In this document: one piece after another, positions 1 to 13,000 of the stretch
How the letters are laid out: each line of letters opens with the position of its first letter
How positions within the stretch are numbered: position 1 is the stretch's first letter
NCBI RefSeq assembly: GCF_964019385.1
Contig: NC_088643.1
Coordinates: forward strand, 9,539,554 to 9,603,553
Origin: Sycon ciliatum
Taxonomy: Eukaryota; Porifera; Calcarea; Leucosolenida; Sycettidae
Reading direction: 5' to 3'
DNA length: 64,000 nucleotides
Made by a program: the position numbers and the translations under genes
Notes under the pieces: generated by a model
What the model saw: only the letters and a program-made list of their open reading frames with translations
The model's database searches: none
Told to the model about the DNA's origin: nothing

Positions 1-690
1 GTGTGCCAGGTAGGATGAACAATATGTGCTGGGTGCATACGTGCCTGAGAGACAAGACCATAGTACCAAGAAAAGAATGTGTATTTCGACCTCAAATCTT
101 CAGATCTGTATGACATTGTATTGAAGTATGTTTAAACATGATCGGCCGCATATGGAACTCTCAATATTGATCATCGCCTGAACCTGCTAGTCCCAATCGT
201 ACTCCTGACTAGTGATGTAGCATGCATGTTGTTGTTGATATCATATTCTCAAGGATCCTCTAGAGGCAAATGGATGCCTATCAAAGGGAGTCTCCTGGGG
301 AAAAGAAGGAAGTGAAGGTGGCCGTTATGAGAGAGGGAGGGACGGACATGACAAGGTGAAAAAATAAAAATAAATATGTATAAATCAACTCTGCTCCAAG
401 TGCCACTGAAACGTGCTAATCCCGTCATCTCACGGTCCAGTCATTTATGTAGTCTCTCTTGATGCTATGGCTTAAATTGTGTACTAGATCAGACTACCAC
501 TGGAAGTAGTATGGGCATGTGAAGATGCAATGTGTTGGGCCTTTCCCTAAACCAACACATCACCAACAAGTAAGGTACAGCATATGTTGGATTGGATCAC
601 TTATCGAAGGATGTATGTATACGCACATGCGTGTGTGTGTGTATTTGTGTGTGTGTATGTATTTGTGTGTGTGCCTGTCTGAACCCGAAG
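1..690. other. upstream of the first recognised receptor exon
   Basis: Presumed intron or 5' flank. GT-rich between 630 and 672; no EGF or EMI coding found, so the N-terminal exons probably lie outside the window. Confidence 0.4.
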
Positions 691-783
691 TATGCAATCA
701 AGTGTGCCACAACCAAGGGCGGTGCTCATCACCAAACAACTGTACCTGCGCTACAGGCTGGAGTGGCGGTTCTTGTCAAACAC
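691..783 (+). CDS. exon A1: six-cysteine EGF repeat
   Basis: Encodes a compact EGF module (VC..VC, G.CSSPNNC.C, GGSC) of 93 nt in phase 1-1, ending at a GTAAGG donor. Length, phase and sequence match the - strand exon at 36768-36860, so the two genes share this first EGF module. The acceptor (CCGAAG) is weak and follows a GT-rich tract. Confidence 0.75.
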
Positions 784-3700
784 GTAAGGCTTCACATTAG
801 CTACATTGTATGTAACATCCTCCATCCTTTCTTATTGCTTATAATCATATGGGGCAGGCGCGTAGCCACACATGGGGCACGGGCATGGGGAGGGGGCACG
901 TGTGCCCCCCCCCCTAAAATTGTTGACCTAGGTTCCATGGACATAATGACCATGAATGGCATGCACCTGCCATCCTACACATATGCAGCCATGCACCCTC
1001 CCCCCCCCCCCCCCTCCCCCCTGAAAGGGAAACCAGCTACGCCCCTGGCCCGGTTTGATGCATGACCTTTCTCTAACAATAATGTCCCCCTTTCATTGGG
1101 TTTGTTCGGTTTCAGAACATTGAGTTGTGATGCCATTAACTCTAATACCGTGCTAAAACTGGCACAGAGAGAAGACAGTGCTGACCCCAAAACTCAAATA
1201 GATGGGCAGTCAAATTAAAATTTCTTGGTTCGCGTGAGACTCGGCTGGAAGCCCAGTTTTCCGCATCCGTCGTGGGAACGCCACCACCCTCTAGGATCAA
1301 AGGCGCAGATGCAGCGCCTAAACGGTGGGAGGTGAGTAGATCAGACCCACCACCAAGTGGTCAAAGACCAAAATCCCAACTGTGGGTCGCAGCACGGCTG
1401 GAAAAATTCCTTCCGCTTCCAAGCAGGACTTGAACCTGGTACCCTCTGTTTCTCAATCAAGACTTGAACATAATCCAGTAAAAGCTGGTGAAAGCGACCT
1501 CTGTGTTTAGCGACCACCTGCTCTTAACGACCGTTTTTCCATGCACCGACAGTTCTACACAGACACTGGGACCTGGTTCTAAAGACCACCTGGCTTTAAC
1601 GACCGCTTTTGCTTGCACCGTTGGGTGGTCGCTTAAGGTAGCGTACACATGGTGTACTAATTAACACATACATCTGTATTGATTCCTTTATAACTTCGAG
1701 ATCCATCAAAGAAATGTAAATAAATTTTCTGTCCTCTTTCTTTAAACAGCACAGATACAATGCCACGACAAAGCTAGATCAGAAGTGTGACCCTGCCTGT
1801 GGCCAGACTTGACCAATGTGGCCTTCCGATCTTTACAAAATCCGGTGGAACACATTGAATTGGAAAAGACACCAATTATCGTGTATTGAGGTTATATAGT
1901 CCACTTCGGAGGGCACTAACCTAAGAACACCAGGAGAAATTCCATGAATCTCACCAGAGGCCAAAACATTCATACGGGAGTGTAAAATGCGCAAAATCAG
2001 CAATTCAAGAAGCAGGCAGAAAACAATCCAAGTATCATATTTGCCTAAAACGGAGTTTATAAAACGGAGTTTACTCCGTTTTAGGCAAATATGACTATAC
2101 CAGCTTGTTAAAACACTCATTGCGATTCTGTGTCGCACCCTTCTCGCACTTCAGTAGCAGCTGCTTGTCGGCAAGGTCACGATACACTGGCACCATCAGT
2201 TTGTAGATAGGCTTTGGAATAGGGTTGTGGTGTTCGTAAGGCTGGTCAGCAGCAGCTTTGTGGTAGCCACACCAGCTATCAGTTGGGCAGAACTCATGGC
2301 GGGATTGTCATCAGTGGATGCACGATGACAAAGCGAGGCACAAATAGCTTTCCGCATAGCACCATTATTCTCTCTTATCGGCTTCCCATACCAATTCTGC
2401 AAGGAGTCAATGAGCTTGTTTGTCAGGCGTCCACTACCGCTGATACCGGCTCGGACTTAGCGACTTGGCTAGTCTCCCATTCAACAACGGACATAGCACC
2501 ATAGAGTGAGGAAAAGCCGCGGCGCATCCGGGTACCATCCGCTGAAACAGCCACGTCACCGCCGACAGCATCTTGCACAGCACCATCCATGCTTTTCTCA
2601 GCAACTACCTCTACTGCAGAATATAGAGCATTCTGGTGGCCAGAGAACCTGCTTCGACTCATTGGCGTTGGCATACTGAGCACTGCACATAATTATACCA
2701 GTGCTTGATGACCGCGGCCAATCATGCGCATTGCGAACACTGCGATTTATCTCGTAAAAAGATCCTGGGAGCTTGGGCGACATGGACAAAGAAACTTCAG
2801 CAGGGCACTCTGAACATGAGAAAGTAATTGTCGCAGACAGGTTACTGCGTTTTCCCTCCTTCACAATCACATTGCCACTCTTGCATGACTTGCGCACACA
2901 AAAAAGTGCAATGGCAGCGAGCAGGAGGTCCAAGCTCACAAAGCGATACCCAACGCCAGAGAAGCCATCACTTGGACCTGCTGGGCCAGTTTATTGGTGA
3001 TCAGAATCACCGGCATCGCTCCCTGACTCGGAGCTGCTGTCCATGTCCACATTCCAAGTCGAATTGCAATTAAAAATTATTTCTCAGAACTGCTGCTTCT
3101 AGTGGCGATCGCCTCTTCTTCATGATCCGCGGCGGCCTGCTCTTCCGGCGCACTTGCACTACCTTCATGACCAAATTGATTGCCGTGAAATACACTCTTG
3201 GGTGTTCTAGAACGACAGTCGTTGCTTTGCATGGCCTATCGTCTCCAGCAGCTCCTGACAGCAATTTTGACAAGGTAATTGTCACAAATTTCACAAAAAA
3301 CACTTATTTTTTGCCCAAGCTCAGCTGGCCTGCTGGTCGCGTATGCGAACGTGTAGGCGGCTACACCTCGTGACCAAACCATTACCAGTGAGTGATGGAA
3401 GCATGGTGTTATCAGAATTTTCCAAAAAATCAGGCTTAGAATGATAGGAAATGGAGAAATTGGTGAATTTCCGATTGCGAAAAAATCACTGATGCGTACT
3501 CCAAATTTTGAAAATTTCAAATTTTATTGCAATCTTCTAAGTTAGAGCGCATATCTCCTGTTTCGTTGGTCGTAATAAAAAAAACCTTTACACGCGTATT
3601 CAACGGATCAACACCAGGTTTTACTGTAAAAGAAAATAACGAATCTTTCAGAACCTGTCAAGTGTCAAGTTTGGCAGAAAGATTTTTCCACGTAGGAGGA

Positions 3701-3880
3701 ACGAACTTCATTTCCTGTTGTAGATCATCGCCATATATCCACCATAGTTCTTTCTTTGCCCATTGTCATTTTCATCAAGGTGATGTGTATGTGAGTTGAT
3801 GTGTGTCCATGTGTTTGTGTGTGCGTAATGTGTTGGCGCGATGTGTTGCATTTGCGTGTGATGTAGGTGTGTGTGTGTGC

Positions 3881-3952
<72 letters not shown>

Positions 3953-4023
3953 TGTTTATGTGTGTACCGGTATATGTTTTGTGTGCACATGCCCCATGTG
4001 TGTATGTGTACGAGTAGCGTATA

Positions 4024-4067
<44 letters not shown>

Positions 4068-7000
4068 ACACGCCATCATTATTGGCTTCCTCCCTTCTTC
4101 CCATCATGATCCCATGCTGGGTCTCATGCGCCTCACTCCGAGTGTCACCCATGCACCTAAAGTGTTATTTATATTATCATGCCACCTCTACAGTGTATGA
4201 TCAGCCACACCTATCTTGCTGTGTCCATCACATTCTAGGCTTTCTAGCACATCTCAATATACTCCTCGGTGCTCTACGCATCCACTACGTTGTCTGATGA
4301 TTGTTTCAATTGCCACGACACTCTGAGCTACACTCTGAGTTACAACAAAACAAAGTTCCCCGTCATTGTGAACTTGTGTCACAGGCTCCTCTTCTTGGGT
4401 TGAGCACTTTGTCAAGTCAACGGCAATTAGGCTTTGTGCTAATAATTTCCATCATTTTTTTTGTTTGTGACAAATCCAATAAAGCCTTCATGGTGTGTTC
4501 ATTCAACTTGTGCTGTTGATTGAAATTCCCAAAATTAAAAAAAACACAGGGAAAGGCCTGGCTGAATCTCTAGCGGTTTTGCCAATTGTTCTGAGCCCTT
4601 CACGAAACAACTTGCCATGCCCAAACAAACCCTACTATATATTTGATATCTGCAATTCTTCTATCCTCATGCAATGTTCTCAGAAAAGCTGTTGGCATGA
4701 AATTTGGAAATGGGCTGTTGTGAACTTCACATGCATCATGTTTGTGTGTGTTGCAGCGGAGTGCACCAGTCCATGTTTGAATGGCGGTGCCTGCATTGCA
4801 CCTAACACATGTACTTGTGCAGCGGGATACACTGGCGCAACATGCAATGCTGGTAAGGCTGTGCTGTCAGCCCTGAACGCTGAACGATGCTGATGTTGTC
4901 CAGGCTTCCTGTTCATAACCGTAATGTGTGGTGATTTAAAGTGAAAACCCCCGTGTATGTGATTTATCTCCACACAACGCTGCCATTATCAGTGCCTAGT
5001 TGGCGTATGATAGCTTGCTGCTGTTACATTGGCATACCATCAGAACTGTACACACATGTCAGTCCCATAGGATTGGGTTGACCTTGCCAATGAATGTGTG
5101 GTCAATTTCTGTGGATAGAATTTAATCCCTGTTCATGAATGTGTACGCCACTTGGCAAGCACCAACCTGAGCTTCAACTAGGTCGCTCAACAGGAGCAAT
5201 AGAATCACAAGTGCTGAACACGTGCTTCCATTGCATTTCCATGGAGCCAGGACATGAATGCTACCGTGAATGAAAAACATGCTTCTACTTTGTTCTTTCT
5301 TGCCGTGCACAGTATGCCCAACCGGAACGTATGGCGTTGGCTGCAAACCATGCCCCTGTCTAAATGGTGGCTCGTGCAGCAAGTTTTCCCCTACAGTGGT
5401 AAGCATGATGTCATCGAGGCTTTTGTAACTGTTGATACAAGTGCACTCAATGCATACAGCCTTAATCATGCTGATAGATTTGATTGTATTGAAGAAGAAG
5501 TTTTTCGTCGCCACTGCTCCCAGGTCGAATCCATCTCTACACTCAGACGGGCAAGTACATCTTGAGGCATTTATTGGACAGGGAGACGGGAGCTGTTGTC
5601 ACGTATGAAAAGATTGATCACGTTCTGATGTGATGTGTATGTGAGTGCCTGTATGTTAGCACGGTTGCGTGCGTGCTTTGTTTGTGGTTTGGCGTAGGTA
5701 TGTTCATGTACTCCAGGATGGAGGGGCACTACATGCAACCAGCGTTGTGACTGGGCTCACTACGGACAGAACTGTGTCTCGACATGCCAGTGTCTGAACG
5801 GTGCAGTCTGCGATCATATCAACGGACAGTGCACGTGTCAGCCAGGATGGATGGGAACAAGGTTAGTGTAGGGTCGATCAGCCAATGGACAGCAGCGAAT
5901 GATGCACTGGAACTGATCTCCATTGAGCTGTGCATATGCTGATATGGCGTACTAGTACAAGTATGTAAAGCCCTGTTCATAGCAAGAGTACTGAACTCAT
6001 AATAGTGTGAAACTCCACTATGGGTGCTTTCCCAACAGATTTTCAAGTTAGCGTCCTTTTTTTGTGATGCAATGCGCAGTGTACTCGTATTATCAGACGT
6101 ATCCTGGACCTGTGTTTGACGAACAACCATTTTATCCTGTGCAAATTATCAGTTCAAGGAACAACGTGTGATGCGTCGATACCCCATACAAACATCGTAA
6201 ATCACTCGTGTGAGGACTCAGGAGCATTGCATCATTACTGTTAAGAATGGTGTCATTGAAATTCTGTCAGGACAGCAGGGTATGCAAGCGTTGCAAACTC
6301 TCAGGGAGGGGGGGGGGGGTTATACTCTTCTTCACAGTGGTACAAATTCATATACTGTCAGCTATAGATCGGAAATCAGATGACGCCAGCTAGCTAGCAG
6401 CCACAGCTCAAAATACCCTTATCAATGTTCGGATTCGCCATCAGCCTAAGGATGAAAAGACACGCCTACTTATATATCAGTCATTCCCTTTTGAAATTGA
6501 TTTTTTTGTGCCATTATCGCAGAGCGTGGTCTTTGTCAGTTGCTGATGCAATTGAAACTGATGCCTTTCCAAAAGCAACTACATCATTTAATCGGCGTCG
6601 TGTTTCCCAAACGTAACTCAAAGGAGAATTTCTAGGGGACGCAAAGCAGTACCGGTGCTAACAAAAGAGCTCGGTAGCAGCTCCTGCGGCTTATCAAATC
6701 CTTCAATATGGTTCCATTGTTATCGTGGTATGGGTGCGCTCACTATATTTCGTTCGATATCAGGTTTCTTGTCTCCACCCTTAAGGACTCAGATGGTGAG
6801 CCAAGGAAAAAATTGTAACATGGGAAATTGTGGGCACAAGTTATGCGATCGATTCCACCAACTAAACCAGATTTTCATGCCGATTTACATGCCGTGGATT
6901 GTCTAAGTACTCCCTGTCAGTTTTGTGCTAGATTGTGCATGTCTGACTTCTCAAAATCTGGTTTAGTTGGTGTAATCGATCGTATAAGTGCCCACAATTT

Positions 7001-10000
7001 CCCATGTTAAATTTATTTATTTATTCATCAATGATGATCTGCCCAAGGATTATATACCTCTATTTCATGTTGCACTTTGTATTCAGATGTGACACACCGT
7101 GTGCCAGTGGACATTACGGTCAAAACTGTGCGTTGTCTTGCGCCTGTCAGAACGGTGCGACCTGTAGTGGAGTGGATGGCAGTTGCAATTGCACAACAGG
7201 GTACAAGGTGAGCGAGAAATAGATAGACACTAGTACACCCACAGCTGGACTGGCACATGCCCAGGCAAGTTGTCCAGTGGATGGGCAGACGGGTAGACAG
7301 GAAAAAACAAAAAAATGCAAGTTGATCACAAATCAAATTATTTTGATGTTTTTGAAACTTCACTTCTCAACTCCAAACTCCAAAAACGGTCGCTTCACTG
7401 CGATTCAAATCCAAATTTACATTACACCAAATTTTTGGGCCTGGCCCATCATCAGAGTGATGAATTTGGTGTAATGTAAATTTGAATTTGAATCGCAGTG
7501 AAGAGATCGTTTTTGGAGTTGAGAAGTAAAGTTTCCTAAATGTGTAAATGGCTGCGTTGGAGTTTGCGGACAATTAGAAAAAATATGTTAGCCCTGACCA
7601 AATAGTATTGCATGTGTTGGTTTGAATGGGCCACAGGGATCGCTGTGCTCGGAGACATGCTCACCGGGCATGTACGGTGCGGGCTGTGCATCTCTGTGTC
7701 GCTGTCAGAACGGTGCTACGTGTGATCCGGTCACCGGTGGCTGCACATGTGCTCCCGGGTACATTGGAACGCAGTAAGTACACAAATGATTTACTTACCC
7801 TTTGCCACGTCATAATTACAGTAAAACCTGGTTTAAGCGACCACCCCACGGTGCAAGCAAGAGCGGTCCTTAAAGCCAGGTGGTCTTTAGAACCAGGTCC
7901 CACATTGTGTGTGTAGAACTGTCGGTGCATGGAAAAACGGTCCTTAAGAGCAGGTGGTCGTTAAACAGAGGTCGCTTTCACCAGATTTTACTGTATAATA
8001 AAGTAGACAGACAACAAATGGACATAACTAACAAGTTGTTGACGACCTGCATAACAGACTAAGTGTGAATTTAATCTGCTTCTGCTTACGTAAGTCAGGT
8101 TTCTTAGTGTGGATACAGTTCAATATACTAGTACACAGCTTCTAAAACATTCAACAACTTCGCACTACACACACGTGACAAAAGCTTGATCTCAAGCTTG
8201 GAGGACATAAACAACTTGAAAAACAACCAGTAACGTGGAAACGAACGGAATGGAATTTAGACGGATGACGAGATCGGCAACGGCGGTGATAGCGGCATTC
8301 AAGGTGCTGGCGGAGTCAGCAGCTGTACTGAACAGCTGACTACGCATTTGACATCTGACTTGTCCACTGTGCATTCTGATTGTCCAACTGTTACTTAGTT
8401 AGTGCTGATGAGTATGAGTCGTCCATTGCTTGCAACTTGTTAGAGCACCCTGAATGTCGTGGGGGTGTTTTTAAAGAGCCTGAAGAGTGTCCTTTTTCTG
8501 AGTATTTTAGCTAATTATGTACCTTGAAGTATTTGAAGTTCTCCCAATCCTTTACAAAATTAATCACTTTCTTTCACCTTTGGTAGTTTCCAGAAACTGA
8601 CCGTAGTTGGTCCCCTGGGGGATGGAAAAAGACCCAAGTGCCATCAGTATGTGTGGCACGTGTTGTGAGCTGCCTTTGGAGTGAAACACTTGTCAGCTCC
8701 TAGGTTCAGCCTGGTCCCATAGCTCAGTGGTTAAGAGCATTGCTCATGACAAGCAAGGTCCCGGGTTCGAGTCCTGGTGGGTCTGTCGGTTTTTCTCTTT
8801 TCAGGCAGTTAATTTCCCCGACTGATCCTTTCAATTATGTACCTATTTTTGTTTGCGTTCACTAGCTGTGAAAACACATGTCCCTCCGATCAGTACGGTG
8901 ATCAATGCTCGCAGGCATGTCAGTGCTCTGCAAACTCTACGTGCAGTCCCATCGACGGTTCATGCAACTGCAGCATTGGTTGGGCGGGCTTGCTGTGCAC
9001 TCGGCCATGTCCGCGTAAACCTAACGGACAGTTCGACTGTTTGAACGCCTGCCCGCACGTCTGCTTGAACGGTGGAGCATGCAATGAGTTCATCGGTGAA
9101 TGCATGTAAGAAATAGCAGAGAGGACAGGTGAAGAGTTTGATTTCAAAATGGGGCATATCCATGTCCTTCCTTTTCGGATCATGATCCAGAGAACCTTCA
9201 TTAATGAGCATTTTGGATCTACGCATGTTTTAATAGCAGTTTTGACGTGCCTCTGGTGGGATATTGAAGGTGAACATTTCATGAAGGTTTCCTGGACCAG
9301 GTTATTACAAAGCAATATGTTTTCTTTTAAATCGAATGGTTACCGCTTTTATGGCATGTAGAGTTGATGCAGTTCAAAGTAAGCCCTTGCAAAGGTCAGC
9401 CCATAAAATGTGTTTTGCAGTCTACAGTATGTAGCATTGAAATATTATATGTTGCTATATGCATACTTGTGTATTGTGCTCCATGGTGTGGTCGTGTTGC
9501 CTCACTGCACAGTTGTCCACCAGGATTCAATGGAACGGAATGTCAAGACACCTGTGTTCAAGGAACATATGGCACAGGCTGTATGGAGGTCTGCGAGTGT
9601 ATCAACGAAGTTAATTGCTCCTCTATCGACGGCTCGTGTTCCTGCCAGCCTGGTTGGCATAGCGATATTTGCAACATGACGTGTCCGACGGGTTCCTATG
9701 GTGACGGCTGTTCCCAGGCATGCCTGTGCAGGAATGATGCCGTGTGTGATCATGTGACAGGAGCATGCACATGTGTGGGAAGATGGCTGGGTCCACAATG
9801 TCAATATCGTGAGTTGTGCTCTATCTACATGTCAATTAATTGGTATGTGATGGGCAGATTTAAAAAAAATTCACAGGTCGTGTGAGACTCGGCTTTCCAG
9901 CCGAGTTTTCCGCATGAGTAGGAACGCCACCGCCCTCTAAGATCAAGGTGCAGATGCAGCTCCTAAGCGGTGGGAGGTGAGTAGATCAGACCCGCCACAA

Positions 10001-13000
10001 ATTGGTCAAAGACAGAAAATATGGGCAGATTACAAGTTGTAAAATGCCAGCTACGGCATCATTTCTTTTGTAACTTCTGCGTAGTATGCAAGCGCAAGTT
10101 TGAAAAAGTCTCCCTGCATCAGCACCCAGGGGTGGTTGTTAGTGACATGATTTACTGTATGGTCTTGTGGAGAACAATGGGATCGACAGCAGATTTCATG
10201 TAGCATGAAGGAATGTTTGGGGCGGAGACACATTCTCAAACGTCACTTCAGACGTGTACTGGTCGTTGTGCAACTAACTTGTGTTGTCCTCTCGCATGCA
10301 GCCTGTCCTGAATGGCAATACGCCAGCAGCAACACAACGTGCAATGACTGTGTCTGCAGCCAATCAAGTACTGATATGTAAGATGTACATAGTTGGTCTG
10401 GCTAGAGTGACATACCACCATTCATAGGACTACGGCATCACACACTGGGAACAAAATCCTTAGGAAAGCATCACTCCATGCTCAATACACAGTACTTTTG
10501 GGATTCTTATGCTCATCAGCTGAGCCTGCGTACGCTAATGATATCTTCAACTATTACCCCAAGGCACCATCATATGTACTACGATCCATTTTATTGCTTT
10601 TAAAATCTCTCCCACTACATTTTCATGCCAAATATTTAATTTTAGCAGGCTTAATTTTAACTGACAATCTTCCTCGTACTCCTCTGTTTGTTGTCCGCTG
10701 CAGCTGTGATCGCTTCACAGGTCAATGTGATTGCAGTGCCGGCTATTCTGGAATGGACTGTGCCTACTACTGCCCACGTCTGACCTACGGCCAAGACTGC
10801 GCATCAGCCTGCACATGCCACAACGACGCCACTTGTGATCCGTTCACCGGAGCATGTCGATGCGCCCTGGGTTTCATTGGTGACACGTAAGCTCTTATAA
10901 TCGGCTACTGTAAGTCGACAAATTTTCGGCCTCCCGGGGCGAGAACACATTTCGGCTGCAACAGTTTTCAGCCTATACTGCTGCTGCCTGTACCAAAGTT
11001 CCGCGCATATAAGCCCATGGGCTAATATACGAAATAATGCATTTTCCGGGAAAAAAAATCAGTAATAATGGTTCGTTTTTTAGCCCTGGGCCTATATTCG
11101 AATTTTTAAGGCAGCTGGCATGCGAAAAAGTACAAGTCCGTGCGCGGTTGTCCGCCCACTGTAGGTACCGGTACTGGTAATGTAGTCTGCACTGACATGC
11201 TGTACTACGGTGTTTGGGTCTGTTTATTAGCCCATGGGCCTATAAACGGAGGTGGGCTTATATCCGGATATAGGCCCATGGGCTTATATGCGCGGAACTA
11301 CGGTATACACTACCGTCATACTGAACCTTGTAAAACAAAATTTTGGCCGCAGCAAATTTTCGGCCGAATATGATCAGGCCTAAAATAGCCGAAATTAAAT
11401 ATGCGCTGAATATTTGTTGCCTTACAGTATTGACATGATTTGCGGTTAGATATTCACTATAATTATGACAGTGAAGAGACGACTATCCAAGTCGTTTAGG
11501 GTATACGCATACATTGACTTGGCTATTCCGAGAAAGTGGCAACTGCATTGAAAGTTTCCATCTCTGAATTCACTTCTTAGTAATTTTGGTTTGACTGCAT
11601 TATTCAATGGTCTTGGTGCTCAAAGAGCGTTATTGAACAACCCATGATAACGCCGGTGATCTGGAAAGATGAATGGAAAAATCCAAAGTCAGCGCAGGCT
11701 CGAGGTAAATAGAAAAATCCAGTATCAACACATGCTCACATGCAAGTATTACTAAAGCTGTGTTCACAACTGGCGCGTATACGCGTGAAACCACGTGTTT
11801 GTGCGTATTTTGCTGGCTTTTGGGGCGCCATGCGTACGGAAACGCGCCGAAATGGAAATTCCAACATGTTGGAATTTGTCCACCTCGACTCCTCCTTGGT
11901 TTCTCTTTTCTCTCCAGCTCTTCTCTAACAAGTCAAGAGCTTATAAAAATTAATATTAATGTCACATGTAATGTCACATGTACATGTATGTACATGGCTG
12001 TCTTGTATCTGTAATTACGTACTGCAAAAAAAAAAAAATTCAGCGCGTATCAGGCGCGTGCCAGCGTACATGCTAGTCACTTTGACTGGCGGGGTCAAAA
12101 AATTAGTACTCGAAGGTGTCGCACGCGCTAAATACGACTCGGATTGCTGTTTTTGTGAAAGCCTGAGCGTGCGTTTGGGAACGCATGAACTGCAAGCGTA
12201 CCGCGTCCACGCGCCAGTTGGGAACACAGCTTTAGTCGCAGTCACAACTATCAAAGCAGATCACTCTTTTACCATAGCGCAACTAAAAAGCCGCGATGGT
12301 CTTGGTAGTATCGCCATTAATGTACATGTACATCCGACAGCGTACTTCACAGCTGAGACTTTCAGCTTGAAGTTGTCTTGGTTGCGTGCACCTTCCCCTC
12401 CTGGGTCATTACGATAACTTCGAACCTTCCGAGTTGAAAGGTTGTCGGAGTGCGCATTCAAAAGACGTACTAGAGCTGACTTGCAGTTAGTTACAGAACG
12501 TCAGTACCGTTGGTCAGTGTTGTGCAATGTTATCGCATGAGCTGATTGTCAAATACCTGGTGGTGTTAGTGGTCATTATAGCGTAACTTGAAGTTCCTTG
12601 ATCCTTTTCTTCCCCATAAATTCGTAATTATCATTACAGAAGAGAGATTGGAAGCTGTGTCGCAACTCTTTCACGTACTACTACGATCATCAGGCAACTG
12701 ATGGCTCCAAAACGGGCAGCCTGAACATAAGGGGGAGCAAGGTGGGAAATTCTGAGGGGTATCATAGTGCAAGAGTCAGGTGCAGGCGTGAAGTTGCCAA
12801 GTCTTTAGACTTGGGGCTATGCAGCAGCATTACGCATTCAATGTACTGTACTATAATCTGCACAAAAAAATAGCAGTGTGGCATACTTTTGTTTTGTTTT
12901 TAAATTTATTGAAAACAGTATGGCATTAGATTTCAACTCATCACGAAGAGTTACTTTGTACATTGGGTGTTATTTGCTATGAATACCTGTACTGCCGTGC

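Noticed and set aside
252-265. GGATCCTCTAGAGG resembles a cloning-vector polylinker
   Set aside because: Only about 13 bases match and the flanks do not continue as vector, so chance is more likely than contamination.
519-800. An ATG-initiated ORF covering the first EGF exon
   Set aside because: The upstream part runs through a GT-rich intron; homology begins only at 691, so the ATG is not taken as the gene start.
3708-4152. Long His/Thr-rich or Val/Cys-rich ORFs on both strands
   Set aside because: They are translations of (GT)n/(CA)n repeats. The same applies to ORFs over 23.3, 24.4, 26.9, 28.2, 38.3 and 48.5 kb.
8713-8784. Functional tRNA gene
   Set aside because: T33 is missing and one acceptor pair is broken; kept only as a tRNA-like repeat.
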